A stretch of 64,000 nucleotides of DNA from Rhytidiadelphus loreus (GCA_947034895.1 OX344763.1:29759025-29823024), one strand, 5' to 3'. Counted from the first letter of the stretch, positions 1 through 12,204 are shown. The notes: generated by a model from the sequence alone, not told the origin. Program-made: numbers and translations.

Positions 1-195
1 TTGAATTGTTCTCAACAACTTAGAAATGTGCACGAATAAGTTTTAGATTATATTCTACACCTTGTTTACTATTGTTAGGCATTTTGTTCGGAGTGTCCGT
101 CGCATTTCGGTAGAACCAAATATCGACAATGCGGACCCTGAACTCATTCAGGGACGTGGTATCTCAATGTGACGTTTTTGTTCTGTATTTTGCAG
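1..195 (+). other. probable intron 1 of the polyamine oxidase gene
   Basis: The stretch ends in a good acceptor (TTTTGCAG at 188-195) and contains no recognisable coding sequence. In plant PAO genes the first exon encodes the N-terminal dinucleotide-binding GxGxxG strand, which is absent here, so that exon should lie to the left of the window. Confidence 0.6.
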
Positions 196-2973
196 GTTGT
201 GGTGTTGGAGTCTCGTGATCGGATTGGGGGTCGTGTCTACACTGACTATTCGTTTGGATTCCCCGTCGATATGGGTGCTTCATGGTAATTATTCATGTTT
301 TGACCATTGTATATCCTCTTGTGAAGGGATCGAAAATATCGTTTGGTTTGGTATGCTTGGTCTTGAATCTGTATCTTCTGCACTTCCACTTGTCCAGAGT
401 TTTTTCAATGACTTGTTTCATTGCAATGCAGGTTGCATGGAGTCTGCAAAGACAACCCTCTTGCACCCGTCATTGGCAAGTTAAAGTTACCCTTGTATCG
501 CACATGTGGTGACAATTCAGTGCTGTACGATCATGACTTGGAGAGGTAGGGCGCTTAAGTTTGCTTTTGGTGTAGATTGTAGTAGAGTTATTTAAAATGC
601 AGACTCAGACGAAAGAAACCTCAGAGATGAGCTCCCAGATGTCATGTCGAGTGTACTAGTCAAGTTATTTGAATGCAGCAGCATCTGTGTTGCAAAATTC
701 TGAATGTGTAAAACGTTGGCCTGTTCAGTTATGCGTTGTTTGACATGGATGGCCACCAAGTTCCACAAGCTCTGGTCACTAAGGTCGGCGAGGTATTTGA
801 GAGTTTACTGGAAGAGGTAAGTCTTTCGTTGCTGTTTAACAATTGTGTACTACATTATGGTTTCTACATTTCAAGAATATGGTGTCTCCCAGAATGGTTT
901 TTCCGCATGAATACTTTTCAGGCTGGTATTTCTCTTTTATTCATGTTCTCGCGTTTATTGATTTGACTCAGACCAAAAAACTCAGAGATGAGCTCCCAGA
1001 TGACATGTCGGTATTGAAGGCCTTTACATTAGTGTTGGAGAGACGGCCAGAATTGAGGTGGTTATTTGACGCTGCCCCTTTTTCTTGGTTCTACATATGG
1101 GCATTCTTTCTTTCTTATAGAGATTTAAGAAAAATTCCTGCTTTCTGGTATAAGGCAGTTGAGGTGCTCTTCATGTTTGCGCGATTCATGTTAGATCTAT
1201 TGCTACGATTCTAACCTATAAATCCTGCCTCTTGCAGGCAAGACGGCATGGCTTTCAAAGTGTTGCAATGGTATTTATGTCGTATGGAAGGCTGGTTTGC
1301 GGCAGATGCTGACAACATTTCCGTTCAAAGTTGGGACGAGGTGAGTTTTTCGGTAACTTTATGTGTGAAACTCTTAGTATCATGCATGTGGAGTAGAATT
1401 TCGTGCTTTCTTGTAGTTTTTGTTATGGTCGTGATATGCAATGTGTATGCCATGTATTATTCACATCCTTATTCAGATTCACATCCTTGTCCAGGAAAGA
1501 TGAGTGATTGGGGGTTTTGTTTTGCAGGAGGAGTTGCTTCAAGGTGGTCATGGCTTGATGGTGAGGGGTTATGAGCCCGTGATCTCGTCCCTTGCTGAAG
1601 GCCTTGATATCAGACTTGATCATAGGTAAGTGGCATGTTTATACCTGCATATGTTTGTTAATCAGTAGGCGAATACATCATGATTTGATCTCCATGTCTT
1701 TGAATGAGTCTCTGATTTACTACTACATATTCTATGGCCCGTATTTAGGTTGCGTTATCCCTAAGAATATATGTAGCGTACTTCAATAAAGCCGTGGTAT
1801 TTGTTGGTCAAATGTTTCGCATCCATGCTCAGCTTGGAATCTTCTACATTTCGCTCTTCACAGGGTTTCCAAGATCATTCGGCGCCCGCATGGAGTAGTG
1901 AGGGTGACCACCGAGAATGGGAAGGTATTTGAAGCCGATGCGTGTGTTGTCGCGATCCCGCTTGGCGTGTTAAAAGCCGACTTGGTGCGCTTTGAGCCTA
2001 AACTTCCGGAGTGGAAGGAGGCCGCCATTGCCGATTTGGCTGTTGGCAACGAGAACAAGATTGCTCTCTTCTTTGAGAAAGTGTGTTGGCCCAATGTGGA
2101 GTTTCTTGGCGTTGTGGCTCAGACCTCGTATGGTTGCAGCTACTTTTTGAATCTTCACAAAGCCACCGGACATCCAGTCTTGGTCTACATGCCTGCAGGT
2201 AAATATCGTTTTCTGTTTCTGGCTTGTCTCGCAGCAGTTGATACTACGTTTGTTGTGTAGTTATCAGTATAAAGGGATGTAGAACAGTCTCTGAACCAAA
2301 TTGGGTGCCACTCATCTGGTTTCAGGACGCCTTGCCAACGACATTGAGCAACTATCCAACGAGGCCGCGGCCAACTTTGCCATCCGGCAGCTGAAAAGGA
2401 TATTACCAAATGCTGCGGAACCGGTATGTTGATCAACTTAAATTTCCTGACCACCAAATTGCACAGTATCTTTTGATGAGCATGCTATGTATTCGATTTT
2501 ATGTTTTTGTTTGTGTTTTCATCGTACGTGGATTGCTATCATACTACGTACTCTGGTTAAATATCACTAGGAGTTACTATACGAGGCCTGTCGTATAGTT
2601 GCTGTCCGCTACTGGATGATGTGAATTCTTACCTAATGTTGAATTTTCTTGATGACTTGAAAAGATCAAATATCTGGTGTCGAGGTGGGGGACGGACCCC
2701 AGCTCCCTGGGGTGCTACAGCTACGACGCAGTGGGCAAGCCGCACGGTCTGTATGATCGATTACGCACCCCCGTGGACAACTTGTTCTGGGCCGGGGAAG
2801 CGACGAGTGAGAGGTTTCCTGGAACCGTCCATGGTGCCTTCGCTACAGGTGTTATGGCCGGAAACGAATGTCTCAAAAGGTTTGCGGAAAGGTGCCGCGA
2901 CTTGCAGATGTTCCAGCCTGTGATGGCGAAGGAAGACGAGCTTATCACGCCATTGCAGATTTCTCGGATGTGA
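196..2973 (+). CDS. PAO: polyamine oxidase, peroxisomal PAO2/3/4 type (5'-partial)
   Basis: This FAD-dependent amine oxidase oxidises spermine and spermidine, and in this plant clade it back-converts them in peroxisomes. Nine exons are visible: 196-284, 432-545, 729-816, 972-1057, 1238-1340, 1528-1625, 1864-2198, 2326-2423 and 2665-2973. All junctions are GT-AG, and together they give an open 439-residue frame. Key motifs are [10 protein letters not shown] (FAD binding), [58 protein letters not shown] and, near the C-terminus, NLFWAGEAT followed by [10 protein letters not shown]. The last residues are SRM, a peroxisomal PTS1 signal also found in Arabidopsis PAO homologues. The stop is TGA at 2971-2973. 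The N-terminal exon is missing because the window starts inside the gene. Intron positions match those I know from plant PAO2-4, and no frameshift or in-frame stop is seen. The function is a family-level call with high certainty; which PAO paralogue this is remains open. Confidence 0.93.
604..652 (+). other. intronic partial duplicate of the next PAO exon (pseudo-exon)
   Basis: Positions 604-652 in the intron before exon 729-816 closely resemble the start of the exon at 972-1057, sharing CTCAGAGATGAGCTCCCAGA and the upstream acceptor-like CTCAG. The copy has two extra bases near its start and soon runs into TAG, so it would shift the frame if it were spliced in. Confidence 0.6.
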
Positions 2974-3507
2974 ACCCATTGTTTCATGTTTCCGGTACCT
3001 GCTTGTTCGATATATATTCCCTGAAGTGGAGTGGCTTCAGGGAGTCATGATTGTTTCTGCGACCGACTTTCTCTTCTCATCGATTTTCAGGCTTCCCCTT
3101 CCCTGCGATTGGGATGATCACTTCCAACTCTAGTCAGCCAAATTGGAATTGTGCTCATGACATCTCTTTCATGCGAGAAGTTAGCAACGATCGAGTCTGA
3201 GCGTATAATTAGGGAGCTGAGATTATCAGCACTCTACAGGGTCTGAGGCTCTTGAAATCGTGCTGGTAGTTTATTAGCCTTAAGAGTCTGATGCGTAGCT
3301 TTACGAGGGTGTCGTAGGATTACTCTAGTTCTCCAGGTAGGGATCATTTGAGGGTTCACCTTTCATCATTTAGTCCGGTTCAGGATTTTCACTTAGTCTT
3401 GCTCACAGAAAAGGTGGAACTGGTTTATGTATGTCGAGGTTCTCTTCATTCTAGTCTCTCCATATTTCTCCATTTTCTGTATTTTATTACACCACGTGGT
3501 TGCGTCC
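2974..3507 (+). other. PAO 3' flank
   Basis: The stretch has mixed composition and no ORF of interest. It should contain the PAO 3' UTR and polyadenylation site. I see no further gene before the mobile element that starts at 3512. Confidence 0.4.
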
Positions 3508-4590
3508 TTAACCCCTGAGCGCCCAAGGGGCCAAAATATGGCCTCCCATTTTTGAAAGATGTCCTTGTTTGACTCTTATAATCTTTTCAATGGTATGGTC
3601 AAAGGACGCATCCCTCTCCATGTATCTTTAGACATGTCTCTACTATCAATGAGTATGGTCAATTAGTGTAGATCTTTTTTTAGGTGATAGTTTAATTGGA
3701 ATAAGTTTAGAAAGGTTTGGATTTTTGTGAACATGGGCTGGGCGTTCATAGGTTAATGGTGTCTGGAATGGTTTCATCAAGTTGGTGCGCATTTCATTCT
3801 TTCATCCCCCACCCGATAAAATTTGGGAAGAGCTTTACGCTTAACCCCAGAAGTACGGGCGTAGGTCCACTGATTTCAAGCTTCACTGTCCATTACTCTG
3901 CTATTTTGCAACTAGATATGAATGAGAAAATTTACATTTACTTTTCAGAGATGAGATGATATGTTCACTACAATCATGTCCACTAAAAATTTTGGTGGAG
4001 AATTTGAAATTAATGTGAACCTTTTTAAGTTAAAAATGAACGAAATTCATTTCAAATATAGAATGTGCTTGAAAACTCTGAAATTTTCACCACATATGTA
4101 TAACATGTATATTTTAGTGTATAAAATCATGGTGTAAAACAAAGTTATTGTGTCATTCTAAAATCAGAAAATCAAGAAACCATGGTTATAGGTACAGTGT
4201 TCATATTGCTATAAAATATTGGAAATTACAAAGTCTTCAAAATTTTCAATTGGAGTAGAAACTAAAGTTGATAAGCTTCATTTCATTAGTTGGACTCAAA
4301 TTAATAAAAAAACATCATTTTTGTGCCTTAAATTCACATCAAGAGTAAATAATAAGAAATGGATTAAGCATGTTCTTTAGAATAGTCAATAATAACATGA
4401 TGAAGGAGTTTGCAATAGTATTTGCTGAAAATGTACTCAAGCAACTTCCAAAAAATTGGGATGTAAAAATGTTTTTTTCCATCATATAGTCTCTAGTAAA
4501 GTCATCACCAACATTATAGAAGTTCACTGTAATGTAGTGCCATTTTCATGTGAAGTTTCAACTGTACATATAAGCCTAGCTCAAGCTTAA

Positions 4591-4817
4591 CCCTTTAATG
4601 CTTCGATCCTTTTTCGAAATTTGGTACATTTTTGCTTATATCTTTGTACAGAAATATCATTTACTCCAATTTCATGAAATAGGTCATCAAGGAAGGTTGT
4701 CTTTTCAAGATTCAAGTGTTCCATTGGATGAATGAGAAGTTAGTTGGACTAAACAACGCCTTTAAATCTTCTGTTCATCGTCATCGTCCATAATATGGAC
4801 GTCGGAGCGCTTAAGGG
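4591..4817. mobile_element. short TTAA-flanked MITE
   Basis: The flanking TTAA copies are at 4587-4590 and 4818-4821. The left end reads CCCTTTAATGCTTCGATCC and the right end, reverse-complemented, reads CCCTTAAGCGCTCCGACG. It is non-coding. A related terminus (GCGCTCCGACGTCCAT) sits at about 63173-63188 without its TTAA. Confidence 0.5.
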
Positions 4818-4866
4818 TTAATCCCTTATAATAAATTTGCACCAATGGAGCATATTTTAATCTTAA

Positions 4867-5162
4867 CCCTTGAACGTCGAAGGGGTGATGCTCAAAATCA
4901 TCCTTTTGTATTACCATGTGAATCATTGGTGAAAGAAATAGCAAAAGCACCTATTGGAAGTCAAAGTATTGTAGAAGATCTTTCTTTTCCAAACCCAATT
5001 CCAAGGATGAATAGTCGCAATTTCATCCTACACTCAAAGATTCCTTGTCATCCATCAAACGTTTGGTGTCCGTGTCAACATTTGGCGCCGGTGTCAACGT
5101 TTGGTGTCCGTCAACATTTGGCGTCCGTGTCAATGTTTGGCGTCCGTGTCGACGTTCAAGGG
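4867..5162. mobile_element. 296-bp TTAA-flanked MITE with perfect termini
   Basis: TTAA lies at 4863-4866 and 5163-5166. The inverted termini are identical for 14 bases (CCCTTGAACGTCGA). Beside the right end, at about 5058-5152, is an array of about 22-bp units built on CAACRTTTGGCGTCCGTGT. Such subterminal repeats could bind a transposase. It is non-autonomous. Confidence 0.65.
5058..5152. repeat. subterminal ~22-bp minisatellite
   Basis: There are four to five imperfect units of the type TTTGGYGTCCGTGTCAACR. They lie just inside the right end of the TTAA-flanked MITE at 4867-5162. Confidence 0.6.
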
Positions 5163-6414
5163 TTAAGGTATGTTCACAACGTGAAGTATAAATTTTAACC
5201 TTGTGGGGTTAGTAACAAGAGTTTAAAATTTAACTTCTATGAGGATAAACATTCCTCCCCAAAGATTGAGAGTTAGTTCAAACAAACTCCAATGGACCCT
5301 AATCCGGCCGCTGTCGGTGGTCCCAGTCAAGCGCAATTCCTCAAACCTCGCATTTCCCTATATAACGCATACAAGCGCCATTCCCCTCTCTTTTTGTACA
5401 GCAATGACAAGCCCCAAAAGCACTCTATACATCATTCTAATGTATCCATGCGTATTGTCCTTTTTTTGAGCAGTACAACTAAGATCAAAGATCGTTTTGG
5501 CCCAAATTAAATTCTAGGAGGCCAAATTTTGGGCTTTGGGCCTATGGATGCTTAGGGGTTAATCATGCAAACATCCTTCAAAATAAGCTTCATAAAGGGG
5601 AACATGCGTCGATGGATTGCATTTTAATGCGAGTTTCTGGTCTGAACCCACGTTCTTAGGTTGGATGGTGATATATATTCTATCATTATAACTCTCAAAT
5701 ACTTTATTGAGCTTGTCCATCCAAATTCCATCTAGTTTGTGTGTTTCAGCAGTAGTGATCTGGATGTAGGCTATAACCGTATCTCCTATAGTCTTGCGGA
5801 CCGTCTTTACAACACTATCAATATTAGGGAATCGTGGATACAGAGGATACCAATATTTTGATTTTTCATTAGAAGCCCAACTGTGAAGTGAAGTACACCG
5901 ACTCGCTAGTACCTTCCAAAGTCGGTTCGGAACATTTAATCTCATACTGCACTCGAGGATTAGCACTCCCGTACATTTTTGCTTGGATACACTAGAAGAA
6001 ACCTGCGTTTTTTCTAATAAGCCAGTGAACATGGTTAGGTGTTTAGTTTAACATCAGGCATGTCTACTGTGGATGTCTAGGAAAATCCGTCAAGATTGAC
6101 AAGACAAAAACACAAAGAAATTTGAAAAAACATGCCATGTTTTTAAAGTGACGTCACAACAAACATGGTAAAAAAAGGAGACAAAAGTGGGCCATGTGGC
6201 AGCCACGTAAGCGCCACGTATGCAAGCGGGTAGTGCCCCAAGGAATTTCTTAAACCTAATTTGCTAATGATGTGGCACCTGACTTTACACCGTTTGAAAA
6301 AATTAATATTGTTTGCAACAATGTCAACGTAGATGTCTAAAAGAATTTTAATGCTGCTTTTTGCGATGTTCACTTAGATGTCTAAACATTTTTTTAAACG
6401 TCATCTTAGAGATA

Positions 6415-7290
6415 CACTATACACAGTACACTATACAAAAAAGGACATATAAAATACACCATATAGAATACATTGTACATCATATAGAATGCAAAATAGG
6501 CCATACACAATATATTATACACCATATACAATACTTTACATCATACATTATACACCATATATAATACTCCCTCCGTCCCATAAGTTCTTCTTGTTGGCTC
6601 TAATTTTTTGTCCCAAAATGATCTTCCTATTGCATTTGTAATGTTGCAAATTGGTCAGATTTAATTTTTGATTGCTCTCTAAGATCAACAAAACAATTTA
6701 GAGGAATAGCTCCCCCTCCATCCATTCAATCATCAATCAAAAGACACATGAAATGATTCAAGGGGTCAATCAACATTGTTCAATTTTATTTTTTGCATCT
6801 CTTTGAGTATTGTCTAATTGAAGGAGAAGAAACTTTTGGAGTCAATATTGAGGTCCACACATGGGCTTTGGCTTATTCTAAATGCCCATAAAATTATAAC
6901 CTCACACTCAACAACTAAATGCCCACTGGTGCTATTTAAAAATGACCAAAAAATTCTACTTTTCAATAATTTAAAACTGCACTTTGAAAAAGGCTTCTAA
7001 AGTCAATGTTTGCAGGACACTAAGAGTATACTAAACTCTACCTACCATGTGAAATGGGTCTTAAAAAAGTTATTTTTAGCCTTAATCCTGAACATTTTGT
7101 CAAACAAGAAGATCATTTTGGGACAGAGGGAATATACAATATACTATACATCATATACAATATATTATACATTGTACACCATATAGATGGGAAGTGTCTT
7201 GGATGTTTCCAGAGACCCCTAGAATGGAGGGGCTACCGAATCCCACAAAGAATATAATACACAATATATTATACACCATACACCATATAC
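6415..7290. repeat. degenerate CATATACAATATAC-type repeat, split by a MITE
   Basis: Imperfect units built on ACACCATATACAATATAC occupy about 6415-6566 and 7133-7290, on both sides of the MITE at 6567-7132. The same repeat and its right flank (about 7290-7420) recur inside the CACTA element at about 24640-24860, so the two loci share an older element. Confidence 0.55.
6567..7132. mobile_element. Stowaway-like MITE (Tc1/mariner type)
   Basis: The left end is CTCCCTCCGTCCCATAAG and the right end, reverse-complemented, is TTCCCTCTGTCCCAAAATG. Both are flanked by TA (6565-6566 and 7133-7134). CTCCCTCCGT termini with TA duplication are diagnostic of Stowaway-type MITEs. The element is 566 bp and non-coding. 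Confidence 0.75.
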
Positions 7291-7550
7291 CGTATTGACA
7301 ATTATGTCAAATGACCTAAAAATCCACTTATTATAAGTATATTGACATGAAAAGACAAGCTACTTATACATGCGTGGTGATAGGAGCAAAGACAAAGCAT
7401 ATGGGATATGTGAAACTTAGAGATTGTATTTTATGAGAAAACATTTGGAAATCTCAATTGACACGTTAGTTAACATCGCAAAAAACATCTAGATGTTTTA
7501 GAAGATGTTTGAGTTGACATTTTAGTTGATGTCTTCTCAAATAGTGTTAA

Positions 7551-8405
7551 TCTAAATGTTTTTGACTATGCTTTCACCAAAAATGCTCCAAAACTGCCAT
7601 TTCTAGGACAAGTATCAAAGTTTAGAGAAAAAAACAACATTTGTAGACACATGTAACCTTAGGATCTTGCAATACACTAATTTGAGAAGATGTGGAAAAA
7701 AATTCAAAATTTTCCATTATGTAGAAATTCTTTAATTGGCTTTCCAAAAAAACAGATTGCTACACTTCACAAGGCCATATTTATATACAAAAATGCCCAT
7801 ATTGATGGTACTTCTTTGGATTCATTCTTCAAGGAAAGTTGGCTACATGCTTGAAAAATTTATGATCCTTTGGAATTGTACAACATATAGGAAAAAAATA
7901 GTAAGTAGAAAAAAAAAATGATTGAAAATACTAAATTTGTCAAGAATTTAGTTATAGAATTGAAAATTTTCAATTCCAATGTTGCAATAAATAATCTACA
8001 TCCTATAATTTTATTCTTTTACAAAAAATTGAAAATTGAGTTAAATAAAGGACTTCAAAGTTTATTTTAAAGTAGCAAATCCATAATTGCCCATACACTA
8101 AAACTCCTCATAACTTTCATCTCATTGATCAAAAGGAAATGACTAAAATATTTTTATGCATATATAAATCCAAAAAAATAATTTCAAATTTTTATTTTAG
8201 AAATAAAGAATTTTTTGAGTTGCCCGTTAAGCAATGAAAATTACATACCATGTAGTCAAAAGTTATGAAAATTATTGTGCCACAAAGGTACCCTTTGGCA
8301 CATGTTGTGTGAAAATTTCAAAGAAAATAAAAATAAAAATTCAATTCATAGTGAACTACTCAAAATCACTATGTTGCCCAAAAATAGTATTTGGGCATTT
8401 AGGGG
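7551..8405. mobile_element. degraded TTAA-flanked element (CCCCTAAA family)
   Basis: The right end, reverse-complemented, is TTAA (8406-8409) then CCCCTAAATGCCCAAA. The left TTAA is at 7547-7550 and its terminus is decayed. About 30 bases inside, AAACTGCCATTTCTA matches the same position in the element at 13462. Confidence 0.45.
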
Positions 8406-8509
8406 TTAAAATTTTCAGACGGCGTAAACGTGTACTGAAGTGGCATGCTACTTCAGCTTCATCGGATGTCATATCATTGAAATGTCACATCAAATACCAT
8501 TTTTTTAAA

Positions 8510-9720
8510 ACCATGCCATGTGGTTGCCCTTCCCATGTCTTTTTCACATGTAGTCAACATTTCAACTCAGCTCCCAATAATTTTTAGAACCTTACCCACA
8601 GTCAAATCGTAAGCCCATGCCGCCATGCAAGTCATTTCTACTCTATAAAAAATAAATCTTATGAAAACAAATATCTATTGTGATTTTTCTTCTAAGATGT
8701 ATTGTTCTTGATGTTAATTTTGAAGAACCCTCAACAATAGAAAATGAAGATTTGCAATGGACGCCCTTGCACAAAATGTTGAATTGGAAAATCATAATCA
8801 TTCATTATAAAAATCAAATGTCTAATGCTAAAACTACACTTCAAGAAGACATCATTCTTAAGAAAAAACTAATTAGAATAATGAATAGTTTTAATAAGGA
8901 TTTCATTCACTTCAAAGTTCTATCAATACTAAAATGTAGTGCCTTCTGCGTTTCTGGTTTAAATGTTGTTAGAGTAATAGTAGAAGGTTAATACCTACTT
9001 TTACAATACTATTATTTTACTACACCGTCATGATAAATTTTGATTAACGAAATAATGAAATGGAACAAAATCACAATTTATAAAAAAAGAGTTGCCTCAT
9101 AAAATTCTAAGTTGATAGCAATATTTTTTTGAACATGTAAACAAGAATTTGTGCTAAGAGTATTGAATTTGAGTATTGAACATATGAAGATTGCAATGTC
9201 TTCTAATATATTCGCAATCCAGTTATTTTGAAGCCCTTAATGGAGAATGGAAAAAGTGCAGCACATAATGGAAGTGAGTGCAAAGTCATTGTTTTGTTTC
9301 CAATATTCTTTGTTGTTTGGGAGAAGATATGAATAATAACTTTAGCGAAAAAAAGAATTTTATTTGCAATGCAGTCAAAAAATGAATCTTTAAAAATTGA
9401 CAACAAAATATGTTTTATTATGAAGTATTTGAGAGCATAGAGACAGATATTTACAGATAGTATATATACTATAACACATTATACTAATTTTTAGGACTTG
9501 TTAATACAATTTGTGCTATATTGGAAGTACAACAAAAAAATAAAGTCATTCTGTAACTTTCCCATCCATGCATGCAAGGTTTTTGAAAAAAGATGCCAAA
9601 GAACTACCCCTTCTTTGTATTTTTCACATGTGGTCAGCGTTTTACCTCAACCCATTGTAAGTTTCAATAACTTACCTGTAGTCAAACTGAAATCCTTTGC
9701 CAATGTGGCAGTTACTTGAT
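8510..9720. repeat. diverged direct repeat pair
   Basis: About 8510-8650 and 9570-9720 align as direct repeats. Both have TTTTTCACATGTRGTCA followed by ACAGTCAAA/GTAGTCAAA blocks in the same order. They could be remnants of terminal direct repeats of a small element. They are strongly diverged and this is a tentative call. Confidence 0.3.
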
Positions 9721-11169
9721 TCTCAAGACATTAGGAGAAAGGTGACTATGTTTTTTGTGATGTTCTCTGAAATATGGACATCAGACAGGACAAAAGCTTG
9801 TTATGACCCTAACATTGACGTGTTTCTTGCAACATCCAACTCAATTAAGCCTCCCATGGCCAAAGTCCTATTTCTTTGCTCATGTTTAAAAAAACATTCT
9901 TGTTTCATGCTAACATCCGAAAAAACAGGGGCTCCTACTAGTGATAGTGAAACCACTAGAGATAGCTAACTTGTGCAAGTACGACTCGAACGCCCATCCA
10001 TGGAAAGCCTCTCCAAACGGTTTTGTGAAGTTATACACCCTCTTGTATTGCTCCTTGTCGCATTGCCGGAGAAGTCTTCGAAGCACATAGCCAAAGTCAA
10101 TCACGAATTTAGAAGTATTGGTCCGCTTGTACTGCTCCTTATCCTTGGGATCATTCAAATACCTCCGACGTAGAGCGTCCACTTGATTCTCAGCAACTCC
10201 CCCATATTCACTCATTAGCGTCATCACCTAATCGTTATTTCCAACTGCAAGTACATTCTCCATACCCCGATCCACTAGCTCACTAAATTCTTTGCAAAAC
10301 TCCCGGAGACTACCACTAGAGTAGAAATAACGCGACCTATTCTCTTCATCCATATCAATGCCATCTTCAAACATTTTCGTCTTCAAAGCAAAATTCTTAA
10401 GATCGCAAAACTGCCACGCAGGTAGGACAAATAGTTCTGTAGGATCGTCACCCTTCTGTCTGAATTGGGATGAAGTCGCTAGCATCTCATATCTAGAAAG
10501 GAAACTTTCTTTATCGACTTTTGTATGAGAGAATCTGTCTACAAAGTACAAAAGGCCAGGGATTTCCTTGTACAACTTGCGAGAAGCAACCCCGAAATCA
10601 TGAAGATCATTGAACTCAACTTCATAGTAATCATCCCGAGATAAAACTACACACCTATGTACCATTGGACCTTGTCCCTTCCAACGGCGCAATAAAAGGA
10701 CGCTACTTGACTTGAGTCTTGCCATATAAAACGCCAGAAACACAATGAAAGCTAACTTGCTAACTCCGGGAGACCCTACAATTGCAAACTTCTACAACGG
10801 AGATGCTATCGATAAATTTTTTTCCCAATAACTCCAAATTGCTTTGAACACATAAGTTTCTTCTTGCCTTACATAGTATTCAACAGGGAAACCACCAAAG
10901 CTTTCCATGACTTTGTTCATGCCGGCCATTGACACCAAGGTACCACTCTTCCATTTGTAGATGTTGCAGTCTTTCGATTCAAAATCCATAGGAATCTTGC
11001 TGACAGTCTTCTGTTTCTTCGTAGATGTCTCTTCCACTACAACCATACCACCAAATTTTGTCAAACTTCGAAAGATTTTCGTGCGCCCAAAATCCTCTTC
11101 CTGGTAAATGAATTTACAGGAATGACTCACATGCCGTTTTCTCATAATGACTATGGGCAGTACAAGCAA

Positions 11170-12204
11170 TTGTTGTTTTCTCAGTATCCAGCTATACAGT
11201 TGGTAATATTGATTTGATTTAGTATGAATATATCACACGCACATAATATGACTGAAGGAAACAATAGGAAAACATCATACCTTTAGATGGAACAAATGCG
11301 TCAACAAGTTTATCAAAGACCTACTAACACTTCAAAAACCTAAGTGCAATGATCCATACTAACCATCTGCTAACACCAATTACACACCGCTACACAATTC
11401 GGAATATGAAGATTACTAACAACATCAAGAGAGTAGAAACGCTTGGTTCTTGCAGCTTAGGAATCTACAAACGCTTCTATTTCAGAAAACACGTCCCACT
11501 TCTGTACTAGTCACGTTCAGCAACTGAAAACGATCCACCAAAGAAAAATGAAAAAGACGGCAATTGCTACCATAGCTACTATTGACCACTAATTGTGCTG
11601 CTGAAAAAGGCGCAAGAGCTTGAAAGAATACATGCTTCCGGGCTTAAGGTAATGATTAAGCTACCAAGATACGGGGCTTTAAACACAACCGTGACTTTTT
11701 CGAATGTGGAAATACCTCTGCATTCATCCAAACTCCCACCATGAAATTACTATCCTCGGTTTAAGATCTGAGGTTCAAAATCCAAGGTTCAAAAAAGCAC
11801 TAGGCTAGGAAGATAGACACAGCATTGTTCAAACAAGAAGCAAGAAAGAAAAAAATCCTAATTTGCCCTTAATAGTCTATCAGTTGTGCGTGGAATGAAC
11901 CATCCAACAAGCCATCGCACGAAACCCTAATTGATCGATTGAGGTAAACATAAGGCAAACGCCCCAATTCTAACAATCACCCACCCATAACTACAGTCAC
12001 GAACATGAGCATCAACACTAAAGAAAGCCTGCAGGTGGAGTCCAAAAATCCATGAAGGAAAAAGTACATACTAAGAGAACTTGTAAGATCAAGTGATACA
12101 ATTGTAAACTCATGAAACTCCAACAATCAAGAGCTGTAGTAGTTTGAACTATAAATGGATGAAGCATGATCATATCGATATGAGGTGATAGGCCTATGCC
12201 AACC
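11170..12204. other. no recognisable gene
   Basis: The composition is mixed and less AT-rich than the transposon zones. Scattered ORF fragments have no motif I recognise. It may include the missing upstream exons of the Crinkler-like gene. Confidence 0.3.

Larger units (their letters stand above)
3512..5558. mobile_element. TTAA-flanked (piggyBac-like) element with nested relatives
   Basis: The left end is TTAA (3508-3511) followed by CCCCTGAGCGCCCAAGG. The right end, reverse-complemented, reads TTAA followed by CCCCTAAGCATCCATAGG, with its TTAA at 5559-5562. A palindromic TTAA duplication plus CCC-starting inverted termini is the piggyBac-type signature. No transposase is encoded. Two smaller TTAA elements lie inside it. 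The segment at about 3930-4330 (starting TTTTCAGAGATGA) recurs at about 14400-14800 and 42770-43150. Confidence 0.55.
6058..9910. mobile_element. 3.85-kb insertion in the Crinkler-like gene with near-perfect 9-bp target duplication
   Basis: TAACATCAG (6049-6057) and TAACATCCG (9911-9919) flank the segment, an 8/9 match. The ends are GCATG... and ...CATGC, so visible terminal inversion is only 5 bases. A 9-bp duplication suggests a Mutator-type (MULE) insertion. The interior is non-coding AT-rich DNA with a Stowaway-like MITE, ATAC-rich repeats and a TTAA-flanked element. The boundaries are inferred from the duplication and from the split reading frame. Confidence 0.4.
5559..11169 (-). pseudogene. 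Crinkler/RHS-like P-loop NTPase-type gene, broken
   Basis: The coding parts lie at 11169-9910 and 6032-5559. The first part is one continuous frame with in-frame TAG at 10794-10792 and 10230-10228. Just past the first TAG is the P-loop-like GSPGVSKL, which departs from the classical GxxGxGK[S/T] at two positions. Next come a YFVDRF strand, FVLPAWQFCDLKNF and RYFYSSGSLREF, which resemble the nucleotide-binding half of Crinkler and retrotransposon-hot-spot (RHS) proteins. The second part has YWYPLYPRFPNIDSV and a strand resembling the CRN/RHS C-terminal region. The halves are separated by the insertion at 6058-9910. If one copy of the flanking duplication is removed, the frame runs across the junction with one stop. 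The stop at 5561-5559 overlaps the TTAA of the neighbouring element. No N-terminal secretion or LFLAK-type effector header is seen. The family call is from motif memory and is moderate; the gene is clearly not intact. Confidence 0.55.
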
